Of a DNA stretch of 64,000 nt, positions 17,994 through 25,018 are shown piece by piece. A model generated the notes under the pieces. The model was not told the origin of the DNA. It saw only the letters and a list, made by a program, of their open reading frames with translations, and made no database searches. Source of the stretch: Verrucomicrobia bacterium Tous-C9LFEB. GTDB lineage: Bacteria > Verrucomicrobiota > Verrucomicrobiia > Methylacidiphilales > UBA1321. How positions within the stretch are numbered: position 1 is the stretch's first letter; each line of letters starts with the position of its first letter. The stretch spans positions 62,001 to 126,000 of the forward strand of contig NEUU01000011.1 in assembly GCA_002304345.1 (NCBI GenBank), in the 5' to 3' direction. The position numbers and the translations under genes were made by a program.

Positions 17994-18183
17994 ATGCGTG
18001 AACGCTTTCCCTTTGAAATCTCAAATCTCCGATTTCAAATGCAGTTTGGTCTACAACGACCGCGACACCCAACAGAAGTGGTCGATTCTTGTCGCGGATT
18101 GTCGACGCTCTTTTTTTTCGAGCAGTGGTGTTACCGGGTCCAACGTCACGCTGGCAAAAATAACATGCCATCCGGGTCTATGA
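17994..18183 (+). pseudogene. Frameshifted copy of a small repeat-associated ORF
   Basis: The ATG at 17994 opens MRERFPFEISNLRF, which aligns with MPALHPFEISRPKI of the intact copy at 57071: the PFEIS core is at residues 6-10 in both. Further on, the conserved part DRDTQQKWSILVADCRRSFF (compare DDDIQQSRSLLVAQCRHDFF) is read only in the frame starting at the GTG at 17998. A 4-base length difference between the PFEIS and DRD blocks explains the shift. The DNA of the second block is about 77 percent identical between the copies by my count. The 3' end runs into a family B palindrome at 18136. I know no function for this peptide. Confidence 0.4.
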
Positions 18184-18187
18184 ATTC

Positions 18188-18299
18188 CACCCGTGGCAAA
18201 GCGTTATTGGGTCCAGCGTCACGCTGGGCAATACGACGTGACTTTCCGCCCAGAAATCCCACCCGTGGCAAAGCGTTACTGGGTCCAGCGTCACGCTGG
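18188..18299. repeat. Tandem family B unit: two direct 40-base copies
   Basis: CACCCGTGGCAAAGCGTTAT followed by TGGGTCCAGCGTCACGCTGG at 18188-18227 is repeated at 18260-18299 with one substitution. A shorter related copy with CCAACGTCACGCTGG lies at 18136-18154. The second unit runs straight into TCACGCTGGGG, which supplies the last codons and stop of the reverse-strand aldo/keto reductase. The same unit recurs, inverted, at 47988-48030. Confidence 0.8.
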
Positions 18300-19256
18300 T
18301 CACGCTGGGGCGAAACGCGCGAGGATTTCCGGCGTCAGCGTCAGCTTTCCGCCCCCCGCATTATCCCGCACCTGCTCCAGCGTTCGCGCGCCCGGAATCG
18401 TCACCGTGATCCCCGGCTGCGCCACCGTCCACGCCAACACCAACTGTGTCGGCGTCACGCCCAGCTCCTGCGCCGTCTCGCGAATGCGCTGTGCCAGCGC
18501 CAGATGCTTCGCGAGATTCTCCTTCGCGAAGTGCGGCCGCTGATGCCGGTAATCGTCCGCCGGCGGCAAATGATCCGCCGTGTATTTGCCCGTCAACATT
18601 CCCTTGCCCAACGGCGAATAAGCCATGATCCCCACCTTGTGCGCGAGGCAAAACGGACGCCGGTCCGCCTCGATCTGACGGTCAATCATGCTGTAGGGCA
18701 ACTGATTCACCGCCACCGGCACATGCTTCAGCGCCGCGCCGAGCAAATCATTCGAAAAATTGCTCACCCCGAACCAGCGAATCTTCCCCTCCCGCTTCAA
18801 CTCGTTCATCACCGACGCCGTCTCCTCGATGGGCGTCCGCGGGTCCGGCCAATGAGCCAGATACAAATCGATGTAGTCCGTCTTCAACCGCCGCAACTGC
18901 TGCTCGCACCGCACGCGGATGTGCGTCGCCGTCAAATTACACGTCCGCTCATCGATCTGCTCCTCGGAGAAAAGCGGTCCCACCTTCGTCACAATCACGG
19001 CCTGATCGCGCGCTTTGAGTTCCTGCAACGCCAACCCGAGCAACTCCTCCGCCATCCCGCGACCGTACCCCTCCGCCGTGTCGAACAAATTGATCCCGCT
19101 CTCCAGCGCGGCACGAACCACTTCCTGCGTCCCCGCCTTGTCCGGCATCGCATCCGGCGGAACCGTCACCCCATACCGGCAATCCTTCCACGACATCGTA
19201 CCAAGACCAATGACCGAGACTTTCAGATCGGAACAGCCCAGAGTGCGCGTTTGCAT
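18300..19256 (-). CDS. Aldo/keto reductase
   Basis: A 318-residue NADPH-dependent TIM-barrel oxidoreductase starting at MQTRTLGCSDLKVSVIGLGT. The catalytic tetrad is visible: Asp and Tyr in NLFDTAEGYG (about residues 57-66), Lys in VIVTKVGPL and His in YLAHWPDP. The NADPH-binding end carries TIPGARTLEQVRDN. The form resembles the YajO/Tas-type group; the substrate is unknown. It is divergent from nif3, with only a family C inverted repeat between them. The final residues FAPA and the stop are encoded by a family B repeat, so the original C-terminus may have been different. Confidence 0.9.
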   Translation of the reverse strand: MQTRTLGCSDLKVSVIGLGTMSWKDCRYGVTVPPDAMPDKAGTQEVVRAALESGINLFDTAEGYGRGMAEELLGLALQELKARDQAVIVTKVGPLFSEEQIDERTCNLTATHIRVRCEQQLRRLKTDYIDLYLAHWPDPRTPIEETASVMNELKREGKIRWFGVSNFSNDLLGAALKHVPVAVNQLPYSMIDRQIEADRRPFCLAHKVGIMAYSPLGKGMLTGKYTADHLPPADDYRHQRPHFAKENLAKHLALAQRIRETAQELGVTPTQLVLAWTVAQPGITVTIPGARTLEQVRDNAGGGKLTLTPEILARFAPA

Positions 19257-19263
19257 CGGATCA

Positions 19264-19391
19264 TTTTAGACGAAATTAACGGAATTTACGAAATTAAAAT
19301 GCCGAGACAGCCAGAGTCAGAGAATCCCTCCCACGCCTCTCCATAAAAATACGTTCCCCAATTTCGTTAATTCCGTTAATTTCGTCTAAAT
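19264..19391. repeat. Family C inverted repeat, copy 1
   Basis: Left arm GACGAAATTAACGGAATTTA (within 19264-19300) and right arm TAATTCCGTTAATTTCGTC (within 19360-19391) are long inverted copies around a 60-base centre. The element fills almost all of the 146-base divergent space between the aldo/keto reductase and nif3, so promoters for both genes must lie in or overlap it. Related copies are at 55052-55142 and 58281-58420. Confidence 0.8.
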
Positions 19392-19402
19392 ATCTTATTC
19401 CC

Positions 19403-20167
19403 ATGTTCGTCAAGCTCTCCGATATCGTTCACTACACCGACAAACTCCTTCGCTGTGCCGAAGTCAAAGACTGGTCCGGCGCGAAGAACGGTCTTCAGCT
19501 CGAAAACGACGGCCAGATCACCCGCCTCGGCGCGGCGGTCGACTCCCATATCGGCGTCATCGAGGAAGCCGTCAATCGCGGCGTCGATCTCCTCCTCGTC
19601 CACCACGGCCTCTACTGGAGCGACGTCACCCCGGTCACCGGCGCGAACTACCGCAAGCTCCGGCTCGCGATGAATCACAACCTCGCCCTCTACGGCGCGC
19701 ACCTGCCGCTCGACCTCCACCCGAAGCTCGGCAACAACGCCCTGCTCTCGAAAGCGCTCGGCCTGACTCCCGCCAAGGGCAAACCGTTCTTCTTCGAAAA
19801 GGAGCAATTCATCGGCTTCAAGTACGAGACCAAGTTCACCCGCGACTCCCTCGCCACCAAGCTCACACAAGTCCTCGGCCACGCCCCCACCATCCTCCCG
19901 CACGGCCCGGAGAAAATTCGCAAACTCGGCATCGTCACCGGCGGCGCGGGCGGCGATCTCGCCAAGGCGGCGGCGGAAGGCATCGACACCTTCATCACCG
20001 GCGAAGGCCCGAACCATTCCTTCGGCCAAGCCCGAGAACTCGGACTCAACGTCTTCTACGGCGGCCACTACGCCACCGAGACCTTCGGCGTCAAAGCCCT
20101 CGCCAACCAACTCTCCGATCACTTCCAGATCCCGTGGCAATTCATCGATGTCCCGACCGGGCTGTGA
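19403..20167 (+). CDS. Nif3-like dinuclear metal centre protein (DUF34)
   Basis: A 254-residue member of the Nif3/YbgI family, which assembles as a toroidal hexamer with a two-metal site in each subunit. Metal ligands are visible as His67 and His68 in LLLVHHGLYW, the GAHLPLDLHPKLGNN segment near residues 100-114, and the late GHYATETFG segment with His and Glu near residue 220. The length is typical of the short form without the inserted PII-like domain. The physiological role of the family is unsettled (GTP cyclohydrolase-like fold). The stop codon is directly followed by a family E repeat. Confidence 0.9.
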   Translation: MFVKLSDIVHYTDKLLRCAEVKDWSGAKNGLQLENDGQITRLGAAVDSHIGVIEEAVNRGVDLLLVHHGLYWSDVTPVTGANYRKLRLAMNHNLALYGAHLPLDLHPKLGNNALLSKALGLTPAKGKPFFFEKEQFIGFKYETKFTRDSLATKLTQVLGHAPTILPHGPEKIRKLGIVTGGAGGDLAKAAAEGIDTFITGEGPNHSFGQARELGLNVFYGGHYATETFGVKALANQLSDHFQIPWQFIDVPTGL

Positions 20168-20318
20168 CATTGCCAATTTCCAACTGCCAAACGCCAATTA
20201 AAGAAAGAAGGGCCAACGATCACTTCGATTTTTGAATGTCAGAATTAGCCACGCATCAAATCCGCATCGTCTACGGACTGCTCCCCAATTGGAAATTGGA
20301 AATTGGAAATTGGCAATG
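20168..20318. repeat. Family E inverted repeat, copy 1
   Basis: CATTGCCAATTTCCAA begins on the base after the nif3 stop, and its exact inverse TTGGAAATTGGCAATG ends at 20318, 16 perfect base pairs. The right arm contains three tandem units of AATTGGA. The middle 100 bases are unremarkable. Partial copies lie at 34393-34424 and 48091-48121. Confidence 0.75.
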
Positions 20319-20385
20319 TATTTGACGTCGCACCGCCTCTTTAGCAGTCTGGTACTTTCACCATTTACCCAAAGGATTTTGATTT

Positions 20386-21933
20386 ATGAAAAAGACTGTC
20401 GCTTTGATCATCCGTGACGGCTGGGGCATCAGCCCCAACGGTCTCGCCGCCGCGCAAAAAGAAGGCAACGCCCCCCTGCTCGCCAAGCTGCCTTTCCACG
20501 ATTCCGTTTACGCTAAATACCCCCAGAGCCGCCTCAGCGCCTGCGGCACCGACGTCGGTCTGCCGGAAGGTCAGATGGGCAATAGCGAAGTCGGTCACCT
20601 GAACCTCGGCGCGGGCCGCATCGTTTATCAGGACCTGACTCGCATCAATCTCGCGATCAAGAATAACGAACTCGGCAAGATCCCGCAGCTCGTGGATCTC
20701 TTTAAGACGCTCGTCTCGACCCACAAGGCCCTGCACCTCTGGGGTCTTCTCTCCGACGGCGGCGTGCACTCGAGCGAAGAACATCTCTACGCCCTCATCG
20801 CAGAAGCGAAAAAAGCCGGCGTGAAGGACATCTACGTCCATGCCTTCATGGATGGCCGCGACACCTCCCCGAATAATGGCGTCAAGTACGTCGCCGCGCT
20901 CCTCGCCAAGATGAAAGAAATCGGCGCGGGCAAACTCGCCACGATGGTGGGCCGCTACTACGCCATGGACCGCGATCAACGCTGGGACCGCAACAAGCTC
21001 GCGTGGGACCTCCTGTTCTCCGGCAAGGGCGCTTACGCCGCCGACCCGATCAAGGCGATCGAAGGCTACTACGCCGACGGCAAGACGGATGAATTCCTCC
21101 CGGCCACCGTCTGTATCGAGCAGCCGCGCCCGATCATTCAGGACGGCGACGGCATCCTGTTCTTCAACTTCCGCTCCGACCGTGGCCGCCAGCTCAGCCG
21201 CGCGATCCTCGCGGACAAGTGGGACAACTTCGACCGCGTGGTGCACCCGAAGGTTCACTTCGTCACGATGACCCAGTACGACGCCACCTATGGCGTGCCG
21301 ATTCTGTTCCCGCCGCAAAGCATGAACAACATCCTCGGCCAGGTTGTCAGCGCCGCGGGCAAAACCCAGTTGCGCATGGCGGAAACCGAAAAGTATCCGC
21401 ACGTCACCTACTTCTTCAACGGCGGCGTGGAAATCGCCTACCCCGGCGAAGACCGCGAGATGGCCGCTTCCCCGAAAGTCGCGACCTATGACTTGCAGCC
21501 CGAGATGAGCGCACCCGAGTTGACCGACAAGGTCATCGCCCGCCTCGACACCGGCAAGTATGATCTCTTGATCCTCAACTTCGCGAACCCGGACATGGTC
21601 GGTCACACCGGCAGCCTGCCCGCCGCGATCAAGGCCGTGGAAACCATCGACGCCTGTGTGAAGCGCGTGGTGGAAAAGCTCCTCGCCATCGGCGGTTGCG
21701 CCATTCTCACCGCCGACCACGGCAACTGCGAACGCATGATCGCCGAGGACGGTACGCCGCACACCGCCCACACGACGAACCTCGTGCAGTTCATCTACGT
21801 CGCCGCCAACGCGGACAAGGCCAAGATGGAAGACGGCATCCTCGCGGACGTCGCCCCCACCCTGCTCTATCTGCTCGACGTGCCGAAGCCTGCAGAAATG
21901 ACCGGCCACAGCCTGATCACGATCAGCAAGTAA
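20386..21933 (+). CDS. gpmI: 2,3-bisphosphoglycerate-independent phosphoglycerate mutase
   Basis: A 515-residue, manganese-dependent cytosolic enzyme that interconverts 3- and 2-phosphoglycerate in glycolysis and gluconeogenesis. The alkaline-phosphatase-like fold is shown by DGWG at residues 11-14, the nucleophile region QMGNSEVGHLNLGAGR with Ser67, the VGRYYAMDRDQRWDR active-site segment, and the late metal-binding motifs NPDMVGHTG and ADHGNCERM. The length is standard. An AAAGGA ribosome-binding site precedes the ATG. It is a single gene, followed by a palindromic repeat at 21965. Confidence 0.97.
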   Translation: MKKTVALIIRDGWGISPNGLAAAQKEGNAPLLAKLPFHDSVYAKYPQSRLSACGTDVGLPEGQMGNSEVGHLNLGAGRIVYQDLTRINLAIKNNELGKIPQLVDLFKTLVSTHKALHLWGLLSDGGVHSSEEHLYALIAEAKKAGVKDIYVHAFMDGRDTSPNNGVKYVAALLAKMKEIGAGKLATMVGRYYAMDRDQRWDRNKLAWDLLFSGKGAYAADPIKAIEGYYADGKTDEFLPATVCIEQPRPIIQDGDGILFFNFRSDRGRQLSRAILADKWDNFDRVVHPKVHFVTMTQYDATYGVPILFPPQSMNNILGQVVSAAGKTQLRMAETEKYPHVTYFFNGGVEIAYPGEDREMAASPKVATYDLQPEMSAPELTDKVIARLDTGKYDLLILNFANPDMVGHTGSLPAAIKAVETIDACVKRVVEKLLAIGGCAILTADHGNCERMIAEDGTPHTAHTTNLVQFIYVAANADKAKMEDGILADVAPTLLYLLDVPKPAEMTGHSLITISK

Positions 21934-21964
21934 AGCCCAGAGGGGTCTGATCCGAATGGTGATA

Positions 21965-22075
21965 ATTTGGAGTGCGGGAGCCTGCTCCCGCTTTGCCGTA
22001 AGGCGGCTTGCCGCCTCTCTGTCGTAAATCAAAAAACCGAAAGGCAAAGCGGCGGCAAGCCGCCGCACTCCAAAT
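21965..22075. repeat. Palindromic element ending in ATTTGGAGTGCGG
   Basis: ATTTGGAGTGCGG at 21965-21977 and its exact inverse CCGCACTCCAAAT at 22063-22075 bound a 111-base element. Inside are further hairpins (GGAGCCTGCTCCC, AGGCGGCTTGCCGCCT) and a second GGCGGCAAGCCGCC. It sits between gpmI and hemB. No coding potential is seen. Confidence 0.75.
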
Positions 22076-22162
22076 CGCCCTCCCTCAACATCTGCGTTTG
22101 CCAACGCGCATTAAGGGAGTATTACAGAATGAGGCACAAAAAAACTCCACCCTAGGATTTTT

Positions 22163-23182
22163 ATGACCACTCCCACCACCAGACCGGCCCTCGATCTTAT
22201 CCGCCGCCCGCGCCGCAACCGGCTCTCTTCCGCGATCCGCGATCTCACCCAGGAAACACGCCTCTTGGTCACCGACCTCGTCGCCCCGCTCTTCGTCAAG
22301 GAAGACTCGGGCGCGCCCGAACCGATCGCCAGCATGCCGGGCCAATTTCGCTATAACATCGCCGACCTCGTCAAGGAATGCGGCCACCTCCATAGCCTCG
22401 GCATTCAGGCCGTCGCACTCTTCCCGCAGATCGCCTCGGAACACAAAGACCCGCACGGCTCCTACGCCCTCGCGCAAAAGAACGTCCTCTTCGCCGCGAT
22501 CAAAGCGGTGAAGGACGCCCACCCAGACCTCGTCATCATCTCCGACGTCGCACTCGATCCCTATACCGACCACGGCCACGACGGTTTGGTCGATGCGCAG
22601 ACGGGCATTGTGATGAATGACGCAACCGTCGAGATTCTCTGCCTGCTCTCCATCGAACTCGCCAAATCCGGCGCGGACATCGTGGCCCCCTCCGACATGA
22701 TGGACGGCCGCATCGGCGCGATCCGCACCGCGCTCGACGAAACCGGCTTCATCAATCGCGGTATCCTCGCCTACTCGGCCAAATTCGCTTCCGCCTACTA
22801 CGGTCCCTTCCGCGACGCCGTCGGCAGCAAGAAATCACCCGACGCCCCGCCGCTCGACAAGCGCAACTACCAGCTCAACCCCGCCAATGCGCGCGAAGCC
22901 ATGCTCGAAGCTCGTCTCGACGAGGAAGAGGGCGCGGACATGCTCATGGTGAAACCCGCCGGTCTCTACCTCGACATCATCCGCCAACTTCGCGACCGCA
23001 CGGAACTCCCCGTCGCCGCCTATCAGGTCTCCGGCGAATACGCACAGATCCATGCCGCCGCCGACCGCGGCTGGCTCAATCTCGCCGCCACCCGCGACGA
23101 ATCGCTCCTCGCCATCAAACGCGCCGGAGCCGACATCATCCTCACCTACTTCGCCAAGGAGATCGCCCAAACCCTCGAATAG
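22163..23182 (+). CDS. hemB: Porphobilinogen synthase (delta-aminolevulinic acid dehydratase)
   Basis: A 339-residue enzyme joining two 5-aminolevulinate molecules in heme synthesis. The two Schiff-base lysines are in LAYSAKFASAYYGPFRDA and in MLMVKPAGLYL. The metal loop reads DVALDPYTDHGHDG, with Asp where the zinc enzymes have a triplet of cysteines, so this is the magnesium type. The length is normal. An AGGA site precedes the ATG. The stop codon is followed at once by a family G repeat. It feeds heme to the heme A and cytochrome c steps encoded at 48-57 kb, although they are not linked. Confidence 0.96.
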   Translation: MTTPTTRPALDLIRRPRRNRLSSAIRDLTQETRLLVTDLVAPLFVKEDSGAPEPIASMPGQFRYNIADLVKECGHLHSLGIQAVALFPQIASEHKDPHGSYALAQKNVLFAAIKAVKDAHPDLVIISDVALDPYTDHGHDGLVDAQTGIVMNDATVEILCLLSIELAKSGADIVAPSDMMDGRIGAIRTALDETGFINRGILAYSAKFASAYYGPFRDAVGSKKSPDAPPLDKRNYQLNPANAREAMLEARLDEEEGADMLMVKPAGLYLDIIRQLRDRTELPVAAYQVSGEYAQIHAAADRGWLNLAATRDESLLAIKRAGADIILTYFAKEIAQTLE

Positions 23183-23204
23183 GCAGGGCTGAGCCCTGCA
23201 CCCA
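23182..23204. repeat. Family G short inverted repeat, copy 1
   Basis: GGCAGGGCTGAGCCCTGCAC followed by CCA is self-complementary over most of its length and starts on the last base of the hemB stop codon. Its inverse, with one base fewer in each arm, lies at 36235-36255, just before the second GspF start. It could act as a 3' stem for hemB mRNA. Confidence 0.55.
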
Positions 23205-23332
23205 ACGGCGCGGCTCGCGAGGCTCGCCGTCATTTCGCTAACAGGGAGTTTGATCAAAGGGAACCTTCCCGATGCTGATCTTGAGAAGCGATACGTTCCC
23301 CTAAGGCAATGTCATTACTTTTTGAAATCCAC

Positions 23333-23382
23333 TTGTGCCGGATTCGATCTTTTACGTCTGCGTAAAAGCGAATCCGGCACAA
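23333..23382. repeat. 50-base near-perfect palindrome
   Basis: TTGTGCCGGATTCG (23333-23346) pairs with CGAATCCGGCACAA (23369-23382), and the inner CTTTTACG pairs with CGTAAAAG, leaving a 4-base loop TCTG and a 2-base bulge. It is followed by a second palindrome CCAAAGGGAATCATTCCCTT (23393-23412). It lies in the 260-base convergent space between hemB and the L,D-transpeptidase. Confidence 0.75.
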
Positions 23383-23422
23383 TGCGGGGTTTCCAAAGGG
23401 AATCATTCCCTTTGGTGGGGGT

Positions 23423-23441
23423 GTGGGGGCAACGCCCCCAC
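23423..23441. terminator. GC-rich hairpin at the 3' end of the L,D-transpeptidase gene
   Basis: GTGGGGGC and GCCCCCAC form an 8-base-pair stem with a 3-base loop, two bases beyond the transpeptidase stop at 23444. There is no U-tract on the reverse strand, so termination is only suggested. mRNA 3' protection is equally possible. Confidence 0.4.
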
Positions 23442-23443
23442 CC

Positions 23444-24502
23444 TCACGGTTGCACGTCGACGGGCGTGCCGATCTTGATCATCTTGTAGAGTTTTTCCGC
23501 GTTCCAGTTGCAGAGCCGGAAACAGCCGTGCGATTGCGTGCGGGAAATATCCTCCGGCTCCGGCGTGCCATGCATGCCATAGCCCGGCAGACTCAGACCG
23601 ATCCACATCGTGCCGACCGGATTATTCGGACCGGGAGGAATGATGATTCGCTTCGTGATTCCCTCCGCTGCCGCCACCTCGGGAAAAAGATCCGGGCTGA
23701 ACGTATAGTTCGGATTCGGCGCGTAGTTTTTCACCGTCAACACCCCGTTCGGCCGCTTGTTTTTATCCTTCGCGATGGAGCACGGGAAGCTCGCCAAAAT
23801 CCGGCCGTCCGCATCGAGCGCCTGAATCGTTGTTTCCGCGAGCAAAATACGAATCGAAGCGGCCTTCGGCAGCGGCGCCGCGGGGAATACCTTCGGACCG
23901 ATCACTTCGGTGCCCACGGTAATCTCCTTGATGTCCGGATTCAACGCCTTGATGTAAGCGCGCGTGCAGTGGAATTTCTCGCCAAGCATTTCCCAGCCGT
24001 CGTTATACCCGAGGAACGGCACCTTGCTTTTTTCCAGCCACAATTTCGGCGGCGGCGCGATGGTCGCAATGTCCGCTTCGGTGATGACGTAATTGGTGAA
24101 TGGCTCCCCCGGCTCGCCGATGCGCGCGCGCGTGTCGGGATCGAGTTGGCTCGTCACCGGCAATCCGTTCGCTTCCTGAAACGCCTTCAACGCCCGCTGC
24201 GTGCGCATGCCCACGTCGCCATCCACAAAGCCGCAGGAGAAATGCATCCGTTCCAAAGCGACCTGATAGGCCGCGACCCGTTCGGTCGTGAGCTTCTCCG
24301 GATCTTCCGGTAACGCGCGCAAGGCGGGCGGTTCGGCGGGAGCGGGAATCGGCTTGGGAGTCGGCGTCGGCAACGGCTGCGGCGGGGTCGGTTCCTTGAC
24401 CGGTTCCTGTACGGCGGGAGAGGTGGTCTCCGTGGTCGCAACCGACGGAGCCGGCGTAGGTGCGGGGACAGGAACAGGAATGGGAGCGGGTGCAGGCACC
24501 AC
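23444..24502 (-). CDS. L,D-transpeptidase (YkuD) with peptidoglycan-binding domain; catalytic part of a split anchored enzyme
   Basis: The frame ends at 23444. From the GTG at 24502 it gives 352 residues, but this start lies inside a Pro/Val-rich linker, has no signal peptide and no ribosome-binding site. The open frame extends to 24653 with no ATG, GTG or TTG in the added part. Domains: Pro-rich linker (residues 1-65), a PG_binding_1-like helical unit (VGMRTQRALKAFQEANGLP), a LysM-like stretch, and a YkuD domain with the catalytic SHGCFRL motif (HGC-x-R) near residue 325. YkuD enzymes form 3-3 crosslinks or attach proteins to peptidoglycan in the periplasm. Without export it could not act. 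The overlapping upstream frame at 24562-24825 supplies exactly such an anchor through an A10 run. Confidence 0.82.
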   Translation of the reverse strand: MVPAPAPIPVPVPAPTPAPSVATTETTSPAVQEPVKEPTPPQPLPTPTPKPIPAPAEPPALRALPEDPEKLTTERVAAYQVALERMHFSCGFVDGDVGMRTQRALKAFQEANGLPVTSQLDPDTRARIGEPGEPFTNYVITEADIATIAPPPKLWLEKSKVPFLGYNDGWEMLGEKFHCTRAYIKALNPDIKEITVGTEVIGPKVFPAAPLPKAASIRILLAETTIQALDADGRILASFPCSIAKDKNKRPNGVLTVKNYAPNPNYTFSPDLFPEVAAAEGITKRIIIPPGPNNPVGTMWIGLSLPGYGMHGTPEPEDISRTQSHGCFRLCNWNAEKLYKMIKIGTPVDVQP

Positions 24503-24561
24503 GACTGGCGGAGTGGGCGTCGAAAGAGTCGCCGTGTCCGGCTTAGGCGGAACGGTCTTCT

Positions 24562-24825
24562 TTACTTTTTTTTTTCGCCGCCCCCCAGATCGAATACTTC
24601 GGCATCGGGGTGCTGCGTGGTCAGTTGCTTGAGTCGCTTTTGATTTTCGCGCTCAGCGGTCGATGGCCCAGGTCGTGGCCAGACATACCAAAGAATCGCC
24701 CCCAGCAGCAGCACGACAAATGCGCCGATCAATACCACACTCAAATCAAAAGAGGAACCGCCACCCCCACCACTGGAGGGTTTACGCTTGCGGGAAGGTT
24801 TGGCTGGAAGGCGTTTGTTCGCCAT
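24562..24825 (-). CDS. N-terminal membrane anchor part of the split L,D-transpeptidase
   Basis: An 87-residue frame from the ATG at 24825 (MANKRLPAKPSRKRKPSSGG). The N-terminus is basic, residues 26-49 form one transmembrane helix (FDLSVVLIGAFVVLLLGAIL), and a short periplasmic-type stretch ends VFDLGGGEKKK before TAA. The last codons are a run of ten A residues (24566-24575). Adding one A, or slipping back one base, joins this frame to VKKTVPPKPDTATLSTPTPP and then to the YkuD protein without a stop, giving a single anchored enzyme of about 460 residues. Alone it would be a small bitopic membrane protein of unknown function. An ATG at 24837 would add four residues. Confidence 0.65.
   Translation of the reverse strand: MANKRLPAKPSRKRKPSSGGGGGSSFDLSVVLIGAFVVLLLGAILWYVWPRPGPSTAERENQKRLKQLTTQHPDAEVFDLGGGEKKK
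24566..24575 (-). other. A10 homopolymer, candidate slippage or frameshift site
   Basis: On the reverse strand the junction reads GGCGA followed by nine more A bases and then GTAA. In the anchor frame the run ends in a UAA stop. One extra A in the transcript, or a -1 ribosomal shift, enters the frame of the L,D-transpeptidase. Runs of nine or more A are known to cause RNA polymerase slippage; a base-count error in assembly is the other explanation. Confidence 0.6.
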
Positions 24826-24884
24826 GGCCGAGAGCATAACGCTCTTTGGCCGCTTGCCAACGGGAAAAATATTCGTGATGCGAA

Positions 24885-25018
24885 GGGGGAAGTCCGCAGA
24901 TTTCGCAGATGGACGCAGATTAAAAGGCAAAGGCTTTTTAATTACTGAGGAGGAGCCGGAATTCTTTCTGTATTCTTAATTCAATCATCTGCCTTTTAAT
25001 CTGCAGACTTCCCTCCCC
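24885..25018. repeat. Family D inverted repeat, copy 1
   Basis: Left arm GGGGGAAGTCCGCAGATTTC leads into GCAGATTAAAAGGCA. The right arm TGCCTTTTAATCTGCAGACT ends in TCCCTCCCC at the stop codon of the membrane protein gene (25018). The core has ACTGAGGAGG and TTCTTTCTGTATTC, both shared with the copy at 34206-34383. It occupies most of the space upstream of the transpeptidase anchor gene. Confidence 0.75.

Noticed and set aside
24500..24502. GTG at 24502 as the true start of the L,D-transpeptidase
   Set aside because: It lies inside a Pro-rich linker, has no ribosome-binding site and would give an unexported enzyme; the anchor frame explains the gene better, so it is used only as a minimal boundary.
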